A stretch of 64,000 bases of DNA from an uncultured Eubacteriales bacterium (GCA_900320085.1 ONRC01000004.1:19474-83473), one strand, 5' to 3'. Shown: positions 9,008 through 18,292, counted from the first letter of the stretch. Notes: a model not told the origin generated them from the sequence alone. A program made the numbers and translations.

Positions 9008-12000
9008 ATGAAGCAGACAGGTTTGTTCAAGCGGTTGCTTTCCGCCGTGCTGTTCCTTGCGCTGGCGCTGTCTTTGCTGCCCGCTGTGCAGGCTGAGGCG
9101 AACCACGGGTATGTGGTCATTCCAAGCGTCGGAGGGGAGCGGGTGGTGAATTTCCGCCGCGAACCGAACACCAACGACACCGCGAATTATCCGATCGCCC
9201 GCCTGCCGGAATACTGGGTCGTTGAGATCCTGGGCAGCGAAATGAGGGGCAATCAGCGCTGGTATCTCGTGCAGGCCAATATCGGCGTGGGCGAAAACGA
9301 TCCCGTGAATTATCAGACGGGGTATGTGATGGCCTACTATATCAAAGAGATGACCCCTGCTGAGGAAGAGCTTTACAGCTTCATTCAGGGGAATTATTTC
9401 CATGCCGATAACGAAAACCTGGAGCAGAACAGCACCTATACCCAATTCGCGCCGTCCGAATCGTCGGGAAGCGGCACCATTCCCAAAATCATCCCCACCG
9501 GCACGGTGCTTGGCTATGTGTTCATTATCACGGATAACGCCGCCATCTACAACGAGGCCGCCGGTTCCCCCATCGGCTTTACGATCCCCAAGGGCACGCT
9601 GGTGCCTTACTTTGAAATCGTTCCCTTCTCCACGAAGGACGCTTACGAATGGCTGCGGATCGGGTATGACGGGAATGAAGGCTACATCCGTGAGGGCACG
9701 TATCAGCGCGTTTCGCAGACCGGCTATATCAATCCGCAGACCGGTGTCGTCCAGCCCACGGCAGCGCCTGTGATCCAGCCCACTGCCGCCCCGGCTTACG
9801 TGGCGCCTGTTCCCACGGCCTATACCGCGCCGACCCTCGTCGCCGGACAGACCCTGGGCATGGTCACCCAGGACAACGTGTTTTTCCGCAAGGATATGTC
9901 CACAGCGGGCGATTTCTGGGCCCGGCTGCCCTATGGATGGACCATGACCGTGCTGGACGTGCAGACCAAGGGCAAGATCACCTGGTACAAGGTCAAGGGC
10001 GGCACGCCCCAGAATCCTAACCGCACCTATACCGGCTATATCCACGGCGATTATTTCATCCTCGTCAATTCCACCGTGACGGCGACCCCCGCCCCCTGGT
10101 ATGTGCCCACCGGCCTGCCCACCGCGGCGCCCACCGCCGCTCCCCAGGGCAATACCAACTATGGTCTGGTGCTGGTGGACGGCGTGAACATGCGCCAGAC
10201 GCCCGGCGGCACCACGGTCGGCGTGCTGCGGCAGAATACCGTGGTCACCATCCTGTCCAGGCCCACCAGCTTTACGGCCAATGATTGGTACTTTATCAAG
10301 AACGGCGACACCATGGGCTACCTGCCCGCCACATCCCTGCGGGTGCTCAGCTCCTATGAACTGCCCAACTATCAGCTCCCCGACGGGGTGGTTGTGACCG
10401 CCTCTCCCACCCCCGCCGTCCTGCCCGCAGGCGTGAAGGGCTATGTGAAGCTGATCAAGGACAAGGTCAATATCCGCAAGACCCCCAACGGTGAGATCCT
10501 CACCGTCACGGATAAATCCAAGCTGACTATTGGCAAGGTGCTGCCCTACTACGACGGCCCCACGGCCGTGATCGACGGCTTCGTCTGGGTGCAGGTGAAG
10601 GAAAACAACATCACCGGTTATATCCGCAACGACTGCTTCAGCTACTGCGACGCCCAGGGCAATATCGTCTCCGCGCCTACTCAGCCGCCCGCCGTGGTCG
10701 TGACTGCCACGCCCAATCCCCTGGTTCCCGGTGGCGGACAAGGCTATATCAAGCTGCTCAAGGGCGGCGTGAATCTGCGCTCCACCCCCGGCGGCAATAC
10801 TATCGCCCAGCTGGCGAAGGATACCGTGCTGCCCTACTTCAACGTGACCACCAAAAACGGCGCTTCGCTGGAAACCTGGTATGAAGTGTTCTGGCCCGAA
10901 AAGGGCACGTTCGGCTTTATCCTGGCCACCATGGCTCAGGTCTGCGACGCGCAGGGCAAAGCCATTACCCCCGCGCTGCCTACCGCGGGTCCCGGTACCG
11001 GTATCGGTTATGTGGCCACGAAGGTGTCTGGCGTGTGGCTGCGCGCCAACCCCTATACGGATGGCGAAATCGTGGGCCAGATCAAGCAGAAGGGCACCGT
11101 GCTGCCCCAGATCAGCGCGGTGGTCAGGAATGGCTACGACTGGTATCCCGTGCAGACCACGGATGGCCTGCGGGGCTACCTGCGCGGCGACTGCGTGTAC
11201 GAGCTGGCCGAATGGCAGCTGGAGGAATTCCGGAAGTCCGGCAAGGTCGCTACTCCCACGCCCGGTCCCGCCACCCCGCGGCCCGGCAACAGCAATTATA
11301 TCATGACCACAGCGGATAAGGTGTATATTCGTCAGAGCCCCAGCACAAAAGCTACGGCCATCGGCCAGGTGCCGCTGGGCAGCGTGATGCGCTTCACCAC
11401 CACCCAGACCACCGGCCTGGGCACCAAGAACCAGATCACCTGGTATCAGGTGACCTACGGCAACCAGATCGGCTGGCTCCACGGCGGCTACGCCCGTGTC
11501 CTGAGCAATGCGGAATACGACGCCATGAACGCCACCCCGACTCCGATCCCCGGCACCACCGCCGTGCCCACCGCCGCGCCGGTGCTGGAAGACCTGAGCG
11601 ACCTGGCTGTCACCACGTTGGACCGGGTGAACATCCGCGCCAGCGCTTCCATGAGCGGCCGCGATATTTACATGATCGACAAGGCCAACACCGAAGTGAC
11701 CTACCTGGGCAAGTACACCGTGCCTGATCCCGCGAAAAACAATAACTACTATTGGTTCAATATCCGTTACGGCAAGGTGACCGGCTGGGTGCGCGGCGAC
11801 TGCATCCATGTGCTGACCCAGGCCGAAAAGAACGCGCGGAAGGCCAATCCTTCCGCCCCCGTGACCGTGCCGACTACCAGCTACCGCAGCCTGGCCAAGG
11901 GTGATTCCGGCGACGACGTATACGCCCTGCAGTACAGGCTGTATCAGCTGGGTTACCTGGCCGGCCCCGAAGTGGACGGCAATTACAAGGATACCACGGT

Positions 12001-12661
12001 CACCGCTGTGCGCGCCTTCCAGCAGGCCAGGGGCCTGACCACCGACGGCATCGCGGGCATCCAGACCCAGCAGGCCCTCTACGGCACTCAGCCCATCGTC
12101 ACCGTCGCGCCCGGCTATAACGGCGGCACTGCCAGCCAGTATGTCAACGGCTCCTCTACCTCCGTCACGCTTTATCCCGTGGAAAAGATCGACTGGTTCA
12201 ACGGCGGTATTCAGGAAATCTGGCCCAACGGCGCCGTGGCCATCCTGACCGACGTGTACACCGGCATCTCCTTCAAGGCCCAACGCCTCTACGGCGGCAA
12301 CCATGCCGACTGCGAGCCTGTGGACACCGCCGATACCGCCGCCATCTGCACCATCTACGGCGTCAGCAAGCCCCAGGAGATCGAGGACCGCGAATCCGAG
12401 CTGCAGTCCTACCGCCGCCGTCCCACCTGGGTCACCGTAGGCGGGCGCACCTTCTGCGCTTCTGTGTACGGCATTCCCCATAACTATTCCGGCGACCGCA
12501 TCCCCAACAACGGCTATACCGGCCAGTTCTGCGTCCACTTCACCAACAGCCGGACGCACACCAGCAACATCGTGGACCCGGACGCCAGCTACAACAACTA
12601 CTTTGGAGCGCAGAGCGCCATTCAGTACGCGTATGAGCACTCCATCAGCGGACAGAAATAA
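9008..12661 (+). CDS. Secreted multi-SH3 cell-wall protein with peptidoglycan-binding domain
   Basis: A 1217-residue exported protein. A signal peptide (MKQTGLFKRLL then a long hydrophobic core, cut near VQAEA) leads into about nine bacterial SH3-like units, recognisable by repeated GYVKLxKDxVNIRxTPxG patterns and separated by Thr/Ala/Pro linkers. A PG_binding_1 domain follows (SLAKGDSGDDVYALQYRL, then GLTTDGIAGIQTQQALYG). The last 170 residues form a domain I cannot name, with conserved-looking GGNHADCEP and GQFCVHFTNSRTH, possibly a metal or thiol centre. Wall binding is a safe inference; the activity is unknown. I chose the ATG at 9008; a GTG seven codons upstream would extend the signal peptide with non-typical residues. 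Confidence 0.8.
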   Translation: MKQTGLFKRLLSAVLFLALALSLLPAVQAEANHGYVVIPSVGGERVVNFRREPNTNDTANYPIARLPEYWVVEILGSEMRGNQRWYLVQANIGVGENDPVNYQTGYVMAYYIKEMTPAEEELYSFIQGNYFHADNENLEQNSTYTQFAPSESSGSGTIPKIIPTGTVLGYVFIITDNAAIYNEAAGSPIGFTIPKGTLVPYFEIVPFSTKDAYEWLRIGYDGNEGYIREGTYQRVSQTGYINPQTGVVQPTAAPVIQPTAAPAYVAPVPTAYTAPTLVAGQTLGMVTQDNVFFRKDMSTAGDFWARLPYGWTMTVLDVQTKGKITWYKVKGGTPQNPNRTYTGYIHGDYFILVNSTVTATPAPWYVPTGLPTAAPTAAPQGNTNYGLVLVDGVNMRQTPGGTTVGVLRQNTVVTILSRPTSFTANDWYFIKNGDTMGYLPATSLRVLSSYELPNYQLPDGVVVTASPTPAVLPAGVKGYVKLIKDKVNIRKTPNGEILTVTDKSKLTIGKVLPYYDGPTAVIDGFVWVQVKENNITGYIRNDCFSYCDAQGNIVSAPTQPPAVVVTATPNPLVPGGGQGYIKLLKGGVNLRSTPGGNTIAQLAKDTVLPYFNVTTKNGASLETWYEVFWPEKGTFGFILATMAQVCDAQGKAITPALPTAGPGTGIGYVATKVSGVWLRANPYTDGEIVGQIKQKGTVLPQISAVVRNGYDWYPVQTTDGLRGYLRGDCVYELAEWQLEEFRKSGKVATPTPGPATPRPGNSNYIMTTADKVYIRQSPSTKATAIGQVPLGSVMRFTTTQTTGLGTKNQITWYQVTYGNQIGWLHGGYARVLSNAEYDAMNATPTPIPGTTAVPTAAPVLEDLSDLAVTTLDRVNIRASASMSGRDIYMIDKANTEVTYLGKYTVPDPAKNNNYYWFNIRYGKVTGWVRGDCIHVLTQAEKNARKANPSAPVTVPTTSYRSLAKGDSGDDVYALQYRLYQLGYLAGPEVDGNYKDTTVTAVRAFQQARGLTTDGIAGIQTQQALYGTQPIVTVAPGYNGGTASQYVNGSSTSVTLYPVEKIDWFNGGIQEIWPNGAVAILTDVYTGISFKAQRLYGGNHADCEPVDTADTAAICTIYGVSKPQEIEDRESELQSYRRRPTWVTVGGRTFCASVYGIPHNYSGDRIPNNGYTGQFCVHFTNSRTHTSNIVDPDASYNNYFGAQSAIQYAYEHSISGQK

Positions 12662-12665
12662 AATC

Positions 12666-13877
12666 ATGAACGATGTGATCATCATCGGCGGAGGCGCGGC
12701 GGGATTGACCGCCGCGCTTTCCGCATCACAGCGGGGCGCGAAGGTCACGGTGCTGGAAGGCACGCCGCGCATCGGCAGAAAAATATTGGCATCGGGCAAC
12801 GGCCGGTGCAATCTTGCCAATCTGGGCCCGATGCGGTACAATGGAGATACAGCTTTGGCCAGCGCGGTCATGGCCGCGTATCCAGTGGAAAAGGTGCTTG
12901 CCTTTTTCAGTGGGCTGGGTCTTGTGACCATCGAGGAAGCGGGCGGCAGGGTGTATCCCGCCTGCGGCCAGGCGGCTGCGGTGCTGGACGTGCTGCGGCT
13001 GGCGCTGGACAGGCAGAGGGTACAGATCGTCTGCGAAGCGCCGGTGACAAAGCTGACGAAAATGAAAGCGGGCTTTCAGGCCGTCACGCCCCAGGGAACC
13101 TTTGAAGCCAAAGCCGTGGTCGCCGCCTTCGGCGGCATGGCGGGCGGCAAGCTGGGCCATGACGGCGGGCCGTATCAATTGCTGACCAAACTGGGCCATA
13201 CCCTCGTTTCGCCCCGGCCCGCGCTGACGGCGCTGGTGACGGAGAAAAAAGCGGTGAAAGGCCTGAGCGGCCTGCGCCTGCCCGCAAGACTGACCTTGTG
13301 TGACGGAACGAAGCCCGTCGAAGCCGCGTCGGGCGAAGCGCTGTTCACCGATTACGGGGTCAGCGGCGTCTGCGCCATGCAGCTGTCCCGCACAGCGGGA
13401 GAATTGCTGAATAAAGGAAAGCAGCCCATCCTGTATCTGGATTTTTCTTCTATGCTGGGCCTGACACCCCGCATCTATGACCGGGTGGAAGCCGCCGATC
13501 CCTTTGAAAATGTTCCCTTGCTTTTGTCATGCCTCAAGGAGCGGCAGCATACCCTTCCTAAAGAAACGCTGCTCACCGGGCTTGCGCCCCGGCTGTTGGC
13601 CGAACGGCTGAAAGGCATGAGCCTGCCGGAGATGGCGAAATCCTTGGCCGCCTTCCCCGCGCCGATTCTCGGTGTGCGCGGCATGGAAAACGCCCAGGTG
13701 ACGGCAGGCGGCATCCGGGGCGGCGAGTTTGACCCCCATACCCTGCAATCCCGTAAGTGTCCCGGCCTGTTTGCCGCCGGGGAAGCGCTGGACGTGGACG
13801 GCGACTGCGGCGGGTTCAACCTGCAATTCGCTTTCGCCTCCGGTTTGATTGCCGGGGAGAACGCGGCGCGGATATAA
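12666..13877 (+). CDS. BaiN/HI0933-family FAD-dependent oxidoreductase
   Basis: A 403-residue flavoprotein. The N-terminal Rossmann motif VIIIGGGAAGLTAALSASQRG binds the ADP part of FAD; PRIGRKILASGNGRCNLAN follows and is the hallmark of the HI0933/BaiN family. The C-terminal FAD motif is FAAGEALDVDGDCGGFNLQFAFASG. Family members are annotated as NAD(P)/FAD-dependent oxidoreductases; BaiN reduces bile-acid intermediates in some gut Clostridia, but most homologues have no known substrate and nothing here points to bile acids. The start is the ATG 4 bases after the SH3 protein's stop, with no strong ribosome-binding site, so it may rely on coupling. Confidence 0.85.
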   Translation: MNDVIIIGGGAAGLTAALSASQRGAKVTVLEGTPRIGRKILASGNGRCNLANLGPMRYNGDTALASAVMAAYPVEKVLAFFSGLGLVTIEEAGGRVYPACGQAAAVLDVLRLALDRQRVQIVCEAPVTKLTKMKAGFQAVTPQGTFEAKAVVAAFGGMAGGKLGHDGGPYQLLTKLGHTLVSPRPALTALVTEKKAVKGLSGLRLPARLTLCDGTKPVEAASGEALFTDYGVSGVCAMQLSRTAGELLNKGKQPILYLDFSSMLGLTPRIYDRVEAADPFENVPLLLSCLKERQHTLPKETLLTGLAPRLLAERLKGMSLPEMAKSLAAFPAPILGVRGMENAQVTAGGIRGGEFDPHTLQSRKCPGLFAAGEALDVDGDCGGFNLQFAFASGLIAGENAARI

Positions 13878-13885
13878 AAAGGACG

Positions 13886-13963
13886 AGTTTTTCTGGGGGA
13901 AACCGTTCTTTGCAGGCCAAAGAACGGTTTCTCCCAGACCCCCTTCCAAGAAAGCCATAAGGA
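13886..13963. repeat. CTGGGGG-type hairpin repeat, copy 1
   Basis: A 20-bp stem (13893-13912 with 13918-13937, one mismatch, loop CAGGC) begins CTGGGGGAAACCG and is preceded by GTTTTT. It is followed by a conserved tail, CCCCCTTCCAAGAAAGCC then CATAAGG. The same stem, loop size and tail recur at 38450-38529 and, inverted and interrupted, at 38600-38720. Neither strand has a T-run after the stem, so it does not look like a simple terminator. Confidence 0.75.
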
Positions 13964-13999
13964 AGAAAGATTGGAACTGATTTCAAGAAGGGAGAAATC

Positions 14000-14605
14000 A
14001 TGATGCCTGACCAATTCATTTTCCTCAACCCCGGCACGCTGCTGGCCCCGGTGCCGGCGGTGATGGTGTCCTGCGCTTTGCCAGAGCAGAAGCCCAACAT
14101 CGTCACTATCGCCTGGGCAGGCACGGTCTGCTCCGACCCGCCCATGTGCTCCATTTCCGTGCGCAAGGAACGCTTCTCCCACAGCATCATCCGGGATTCC
14201 GGGGAGTTCATCATCAACCTCTGCGGGGAAGATCAGCTGAAAGACATGGACTATTGCGGTGTAAAATCTGGCCGGGATGTGGATAAATTCGCCGAACGCC
14301 ATCTGACCGCCGCAGCCGTGCCGGGCTTTGCCGCGCCCGCGATTGGCGAATGTCCGCTGTATCTAGCCTGCAAGGTCATATCCGTGCAGGAGCTGGGCAG
14401 TCATGACCTGTTCCTGGGCAGAATCGAGCGGGTGGGCGTGAAGCCTGAGCTTATGGACGAAGCGGGCCGCATCGACTACGGCAAAGCAAAATTGGTGGCC
14501 TACAATCACGGCAATTACTACGCTCTGGGCCAGGCCCTCGGCTTCTTCGGCTACTCCGTCGCCGCGCCGGACGTGCTCAAGCGCAGAATGAAAGAACTGT
14601 CGTAG
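14000..14605 (+). CDS. Flavin reductase-like domain protein (FMN-binding)
   Basis: A 201-residue protein of the flavin reductase/split-barrel family. The pattern VPAVMVSCALPEQKPNIVTIAWAGTVCSDPPMCSISVRK is the typical beta-barrel core in which the PNIVTIAW and SISV stretches contact FMN. YNHGNYYALGQALGFFGYS near the C-terminus is shared by small Clostridia and archaeal members. Such proteins bind FMN and often reduce flavin with NAD(P)H; the partner is unknown. Two adjacent ATGs (14000 and 14003) follow GGGAG at 5 and 8 bases. The stop codon TAG lies inside the repeat at 14602-14688, so the gene end was formed or trimmed by that element. Confidence 0.85.
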   Translation: MMPDQFIFLNPGTLLAPVPAVMVSCALPEQKPNIVTIAWAGTVCSDPPMCSISVRKERFSHSIIRDSGEFIINLCGEDQLKDMDYCGVKSGRDVDKFAERHLTAAAVPGFAAPAIGECPLYLACKVISVQELGSHDLFLGRIERVGVKPELMDEAGRIDYGKAKLVAYNHGNYYALGQALGFFGYSVAAPDVLKRRMKELS

Positions 14606-14688
14606 GGGCGGATATCATCCGCCCGCACATACTTTTGTAAATAACGGAATCCATGCAAGAAAAACGGGCGGATCATATCCGCCCCTAC
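14602..14688. repeat. GTAGGGGCGGAT-type inverted repeat element
   Basis: Two 24-base ends (14602-14625 and 14665-14688) are inverted copies of each other with one mismatch. Each end is also a small hairpin, GGGCGGAT with ATCCGCCC. The 39 bases between are AT-rich. The layout is that of a miniature inverted-repeat element. It overlaps the flavin reductase stop codon and ends 20 bases before the dnaX start. Confidence 0.75.
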
Positions 14689-14708
14689 CGAAACGGGAGG
14701 ACACAGCG

Positions 14709-16313
14709 TTGTACCAAGCCCTGTACCGCGTCTGGCGGCCCAAGACCTTTTCCGATATGGTGGGCCAGGAGGCCATCGTGCGCACGCTGCGCAATCAGGT
14801 GATGACGGGCCGCATCGCCCACGCTTACCTGTTCTGCGGCAGCCGCGGCACCGGCAAAACCAGCGCCGCCCGCATCCTGACCCGGGCCATCAACTGCCTG
14901 AACCCCCAGAACGGCGACCCCTGCGGGGAATGCGCCTCCTGCCAGATGATCGAAAGCGGCACGTCCTTTGATGTGTACGAAATGGACGCGGCCAGCAACA
15001 GCCGCGTGGAGGAGATCCGCGAGCTGCTGGAAAAGGTGGATTACCCGCCCCAGTTCGGCAAGTACAAGGTGTACATCATCGACGAAGTGCACATGCTTTC
15101 CAACGCCGCGTTCAACGCGCTGCTGAAAACGCTGGAGGAGCCGCCGGAATACATGGTGTTCATCCTGGCCACCACCGAGCCCCAAAAGCTGCCCTCCACC
15201 ATCCTGTCCCGCTGCCAGCGGTACGACTTCGGCCGCTATTCCGAGGACCAGATCGCCGGGCATTTGGCGCACGTGGTCACGGAGAGCGGCGAAAAGGCCG
15301 AGCCGGAGGCCCTGAACCTGATCGCCCGCGCCGCCGAGGGCGGGATGCGCGACGCCCTGTCCATCCTGGATATGTGCATGGGCGGCGGCGAAACCATCAC
15401 CGAGGAGCATGTCCGCGCCGCCCTGGGAACGGCGGATCGGGCCTTCCTGTTTTCCTTCGCCGACGCCCTGGCCCATAAGGACGCGGCGGAGGCCCTGAAA
15501 CGAATTGACGAGCTGATGCGCGGCGGGCGGGACGTGCAGGTGTTTTTGAAGGATGTGTCCGCTCACCTGCGGCTGCTGATGGCGGCGATGCTCTGCGGCC
15601 CCGGCGAAGCGATGCCGGGGGCCAGCGGGGAAAACATGCGCCGCTACGCCGATCAGGCCAAGCAGTTTTCCCAGCAGCGGCTGTTGCGGGTGCTGGATCT
15701 GTGCATGAAGGCCGAGGCGGACACCCGCTGGGCGGCATCGGCCCGGTCAGTGCTGGAGATTTTCGCCCTCCGCGCCTGCGATCAGCCGGAGGATAAGGAC
15801 ATCGAAGCCCTGCTGGAGCGGGTAACGGAGCTGGAACGGGAGCTGGCCGAGCTGAAAGCCACCGGCGTGCGCGTGGCCGCCGCGCCTGCGGAAACCGGCG
15901 GACAGGCCCCCCGGAAAGCCGCCGCCCCGAGGCCCGCGCCCATCGTGGAAACTCCCGTGCCCGACGGCGGCAAAGCGCCCAAGGACGTGTGGAACGACGC
16001 GTTGAAAATGCTCAAAAAAACCGAGCCCTCCATTTACGGCCCCCTGTCCCGCGCCAAGTACGGCGGGTATCAGGACGGCGTGTATAAGGCGCTGTTCATG
16101 CCGGGGGAGGAAATCTTCCAGAACATGCTGTCCAATGAAAAGCACAAGGCCAAGATCGAAGCGGTGCTCAACCAAAGCGGCGGCGTGAACGCCAGGTTCG
16201 AGGCCGCCTCCCAGCTTCCCCCGCCCGATCCGGACGCGGGCAAGCGCCAGGAGCAGAGCCTGTCCAGCCTGATCGACGTGTTCGGCCGGGACAAGGTGCA
16301 GATCGACGAGTAA
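14709..16313 (+). CDS. dnaX: DNA polymerase III subunits gamma and tau
   Basis: A 534-residue clamp-loader ATPase, the motor that opens and loads the sliding clamp during replication. It starts YQALYRVWRPKTFSDMVGQ as in all DnaX. Walker A is GSRGTGKT at 44-51, the four zinc cysteines are Cys63, 72, 75 and 78, and the Walker B/DExH motif is DEVH at 125-128. Domain III ends near 360; a Pro/Ala linker and a tau C-terminal region follow. The start is TTG at 14709 with GGGAGG 8 bases upstream; no ATG fits. The usual neighbours (YbaB and recR) are not immediately downstream, where a membrane protein gene follows after 19 bases. Confidence 0.96.
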   Translation: MYQALYRVWRPKTFSDMVGQEAIVRTLRNQVMTGRIAHAYLFCGSRGTGKTSAARILTRAINCLNPQNGDPCGECASCQMIESGTSFDVYEMDAASNSRVEEIRELLEKVDYPPQFGKYKVYIIDEVHMLSNAAFNALLKTLEEPPEYMVFILATTEPQKLPSTILSRCQRYDFGRYSEDQIAGHLAHVVTESGEKAEPEALNLIARAAEGGMRDALSILDMCMGGGETITEEHVRAALGTADRAFLFSFADALAHKDAAEALKRIDELMRGGRDVQVFLKDVSAHLRLLMAAMLCGPGEAMPGASGENMRRYADQAKQFSQQRLLRVLDLCMKAEADTRWAASARSVLEIFALRACDQPEDKDIEALLERVTELERELAELKATGVRVAAAPAETGGQAPRKAAAPRPAPIVETPVPDGGKAPKDVWNDALKMLKKTEPSIYGPLSRAKYGGYQDGVYKALFMPGEEIFQNMLSNEKHKAKIEAVLNQSGGVNARFEAASQLPPPDPDAGKRQEQSLSSLIDVFGRDKVQIDE

Positions 16314-16332
16314 TTTCCCAAAGGAGCAAACC

Positions 16333-17448
16333 ATGAATTCCAACCGCGGTCAGTATAACGAATCGCCCATGTACAACATGAAAAACAAGCGGCAGGAAAA
16401 GAAACGGCCCGCGCCTCAGCCCGCGAATGAGGATCAGGGCTGGGCCCGGATGCCGCCGGAGGGCGAGGCCCAGGGGATGAAGCGCCACGTGTTTTTGTCG
16501 GTGGTGCTGTCCTTTGCGCTGCCTATCCTGTTTCTGGTGTCGCTGATCATTCCCAGCAATGAGCTGCGCTGGGCATTTCTGATTGTCACTGTGCTGAGCG
16601 TGTTTACCATGTGGCTCCTTGGCGCGTTCGTGCGCAGCGCGCGGAACACCCTCACGGTGATTTACGCGGCGCTGGCCGTGGTGATCGGCCTGGCGCTGTT
16701 TATGAACCAGCAATCGCCTGAATCGCTGCGGGCCATCGCCACGCGCAATCCGCCCTCCGCCGTGCAGCAGGACGAGCAGACGCTTTTGAACGCCATGCCC
16801 ACGGAAACGCCCGCGCCCACCACCGACCCTGAAAGCCTCAAGCCTGAGGCACAGCGGCGGCTGGAGGAATTTTTCACCGCCTGGAGCAGAAACCAGATTC
16901 AGGAAATCCTGAAATATTGCAGCCCCGCGTGGGTCAATTCCACCCAAGCGCCGACCAACGTGCTGTTCCAGGCCCTCAGCGGAAACCTTCCCCTGGCCTG
17001 GAGCGTGGAAAACGACAACGGCAGCGACGCCAATGCCAACCGCGTGATCACGGTGCGGGCCACCTTCCAGGACGGCGGCGAAACCGCCGATTACCGGATG
17101 AACGTGCGTATGGTGAAAACCAACGACGTGTGGTATGTGGACCCCAATTCGCTGGACCTGGTGCCGGTGAACGAAGCCGCCGAGCAGCGGGCGTCCGTCC
17201 AAAGCTCCATGGTGATCAACACCACCATCGCGCCTGAGGTCACCAAGGACCCCAGCGAGCCTACGATCGTGGTGTACTACAACAAGGAAGGCAAGGGTAA
17301 GTATTACCATACCGACAAGCACTGTCCGGCCGTGGCTTCCCAGTGGTGGCCGCTGACCGAGTTCTCCTTTGACCTGATCAACAGCCGCGAATTCAAGAAT
17401 CTGCTGCCCTGCCAGAAGTGCGGTGCGCCGCCCAGGCCGGGGGTATAA
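16333..17448 (+). CDS. Membrane protein with NTF2-like region and a His/Cys C-terminal motif
   Basis: A 371-residue protein I cannot name. About 45 residues of basic, Gln/Pro-rich cytoplasmic tail lead into three membrane helices (roughly 50-72, 78-100 and 107-122), then an extracellular part. An NTF2/DUF4878-like segment (AQRRLEEFFTAWSRNQIQ through YRMNVRMVKTNDVWYVDP) lies at about 175-280. The last 50 residues carry a pattern similar to Ada-like zinc modules: KYYHTDKHCPAV, then LINSREFKNLLPCQKC, with one His and three Cys spaced to bind metal. It follows dnaX by 19 bases with an AAAGGAG site and converges on the SPOR gene. Confidence 0.65.
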   Translation: MNSNRGQYNESPMYNMKNKRQEKKRPAPQPANEDQGWARMPPEGEAQGMKRHVFLSVVLSFALPILFLVSLIIPSNELRWAFLIVTVLSVFTMWLLGAFVRSARNTLTVIYAALAVVIGLALFMNQQSPESLRAIATRNPPSAVQQDEQTLLNAMPTETPAPTTDPESLKPEAQRRLEEFFTAWSRNQIQEILKYCSPAWVNSTQAPTNVLFQALSGNLPLAWSVENDNGSDANANRVITVRATFQDGGETADYRMNVRMVKTNDVWYVDPNSLDLVPVNEAAEQRASVQSSMVINTTIAPEVTKDPSEPTIVVYYNKEGKGKYYHTDKHCPAVASQWWPLTEFSFDLINSREFKNLLPCQKCGAPPRPGV

Positions 17449-17455
17449 CAGCGGT

Positions 17456-18292
17456 TCAGTTCGTCAGGCCGGAGGCATACGCCGCCATGCGGCAGATGCA
17501 TTCCAGGTGGCAGTATTTCACCTGCGCGCCCAGCTGGGTCAGGGTTTTCGCAGCGCTGACCGCGCTCAGGCTTTGAGCGCTGCCATCCAGAATTTGCTTC
17601 AAGCTCAGGACCGCCGCAGGCGCGGACGCGCCGAAGCGGGCTTGCAGCCGGGCCGACAGCGCGGCCAGGGTGTCCTGCTCCGATTGAAGCGCCGTCAGCG
17701 CTTCTGCCGCCTCCGTTTCCTGCCGGTCCAGGGAAAGCGAAAGCTGGTACAAATGCCCGCACAGCTTTTCCATCGCGGAAAAGGCGTCGGTCAGCGCGGT
17801 CAGCTGGCCCTTCTGCCCCGACAGGCGCAGCGTGATTTCCGGGGAAACAATCTCCACCACCTCAGTGTCCAGGCCATGCCTGGTTTTCAGCCGGCTCATC
17901 ACGGCCTGGGCGTCGGCCCGCGCCGTATAAGCCGCGGCCAACAGGCGGCAGCCGTCTTTGCGGAAAATGTAGCCCCCCGCTCCCCGCACGCGATAGCTTT
18001 CCGCGTCCCGCCCGGCTGTCTCGGCGTCGTCGTATACGCCCAATTGCAGTGCGTACCAGCTTTGCCCGGCCAGGGTGACCGTCCGTTCGTCCGCCTGGGT
18101 TTCCTCCGGCGGCAGGGTCGGCGCGGGCTGAGCGGAGATGTGGGTCTGGGGAAGCGGCCGCATGAACCGCAGATAAGCGGACGATGTGGCAAGCCCTAAG
18201 CCAATGCCCGCGATCAGCAAAAGCCATCCCATCTTCCGCCTGCGCACCTTGTAGCGCCTGGTCGCCAGTCTGCCCGCCCGCACACGCCTCAC
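17456..18292 (-). CDS. SPOR-domain-like membrane-anchored protein
   Basis: A 278-residue protein with a very basic N-terminus (MRRVRAGRLATRRYKVRRRK), one membrane helix at about 21-38, a Pro-rich linker and then a SPOR-like domain (SWYALQLGVYDDAETAGRDAESYRVRGAGGYIF). SPOR domains bind denuded septal peptidoglycan or act in sporulation and cortex proteins. The C-terminal 130 residues are helical. It is divergent from the DUF6062 gene across 82 bases and converges on the previous gene with 7 bases between stops. The SPOR call rests on pattern only. Confidence 0.65.
   Translation of the reverse strand: MRRVRAGRLATRRYKVRRRKMGWLLLIAGIGLGLATSSAYLRFMRPLPQTHISAQPAPTLPPEETQADERTVTLAGQSWYALQLGVYDDAETAGRDAESYRVRGAGGYIFRKDGCRLLAAAYTARADAQAVMSRLKTRHGLDTEVVEIVSPEITLRLSGQKGQLTALTDAFSAMEKLCGHLYQLSLSLDRQETEAAEALTALQSEQDTLAALSARLQARFGASAPAAVLSLKQILDGSAQSLSAVSAAKTLTQLGAQVKYCHLECICRMAAYASGLTN

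Noticed and set aside
8873..12931. A 1352-codon open frame on the minus strand opposite the SH3 protein
   Set aside because: Same cause: GC-rich codon use on the plus strand suppresses stops on the other. The plus frame has a promoter, signal peptide and recognisable domains.
13886..13963. CTGGGGG hairpin as a rho-independent terminator
   Set aside because: The stem is followed by ACCCCC on the plus strand and by an A-rich stretch on the minus strand, so no U-tract follows in either direction.
16014..16020. Run of seven A in dnaX, considered as a frameshift or slippage site for making gamma
   Set aside because: In the reading frame the heptamer is C-AAA-AAA, not A-AAA-AAG, there is no downstream hairpin or upstream Shine-Dalgarno-like stimulator that I can see, and the run lies far into the tau region. 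Seven A alone is weak.
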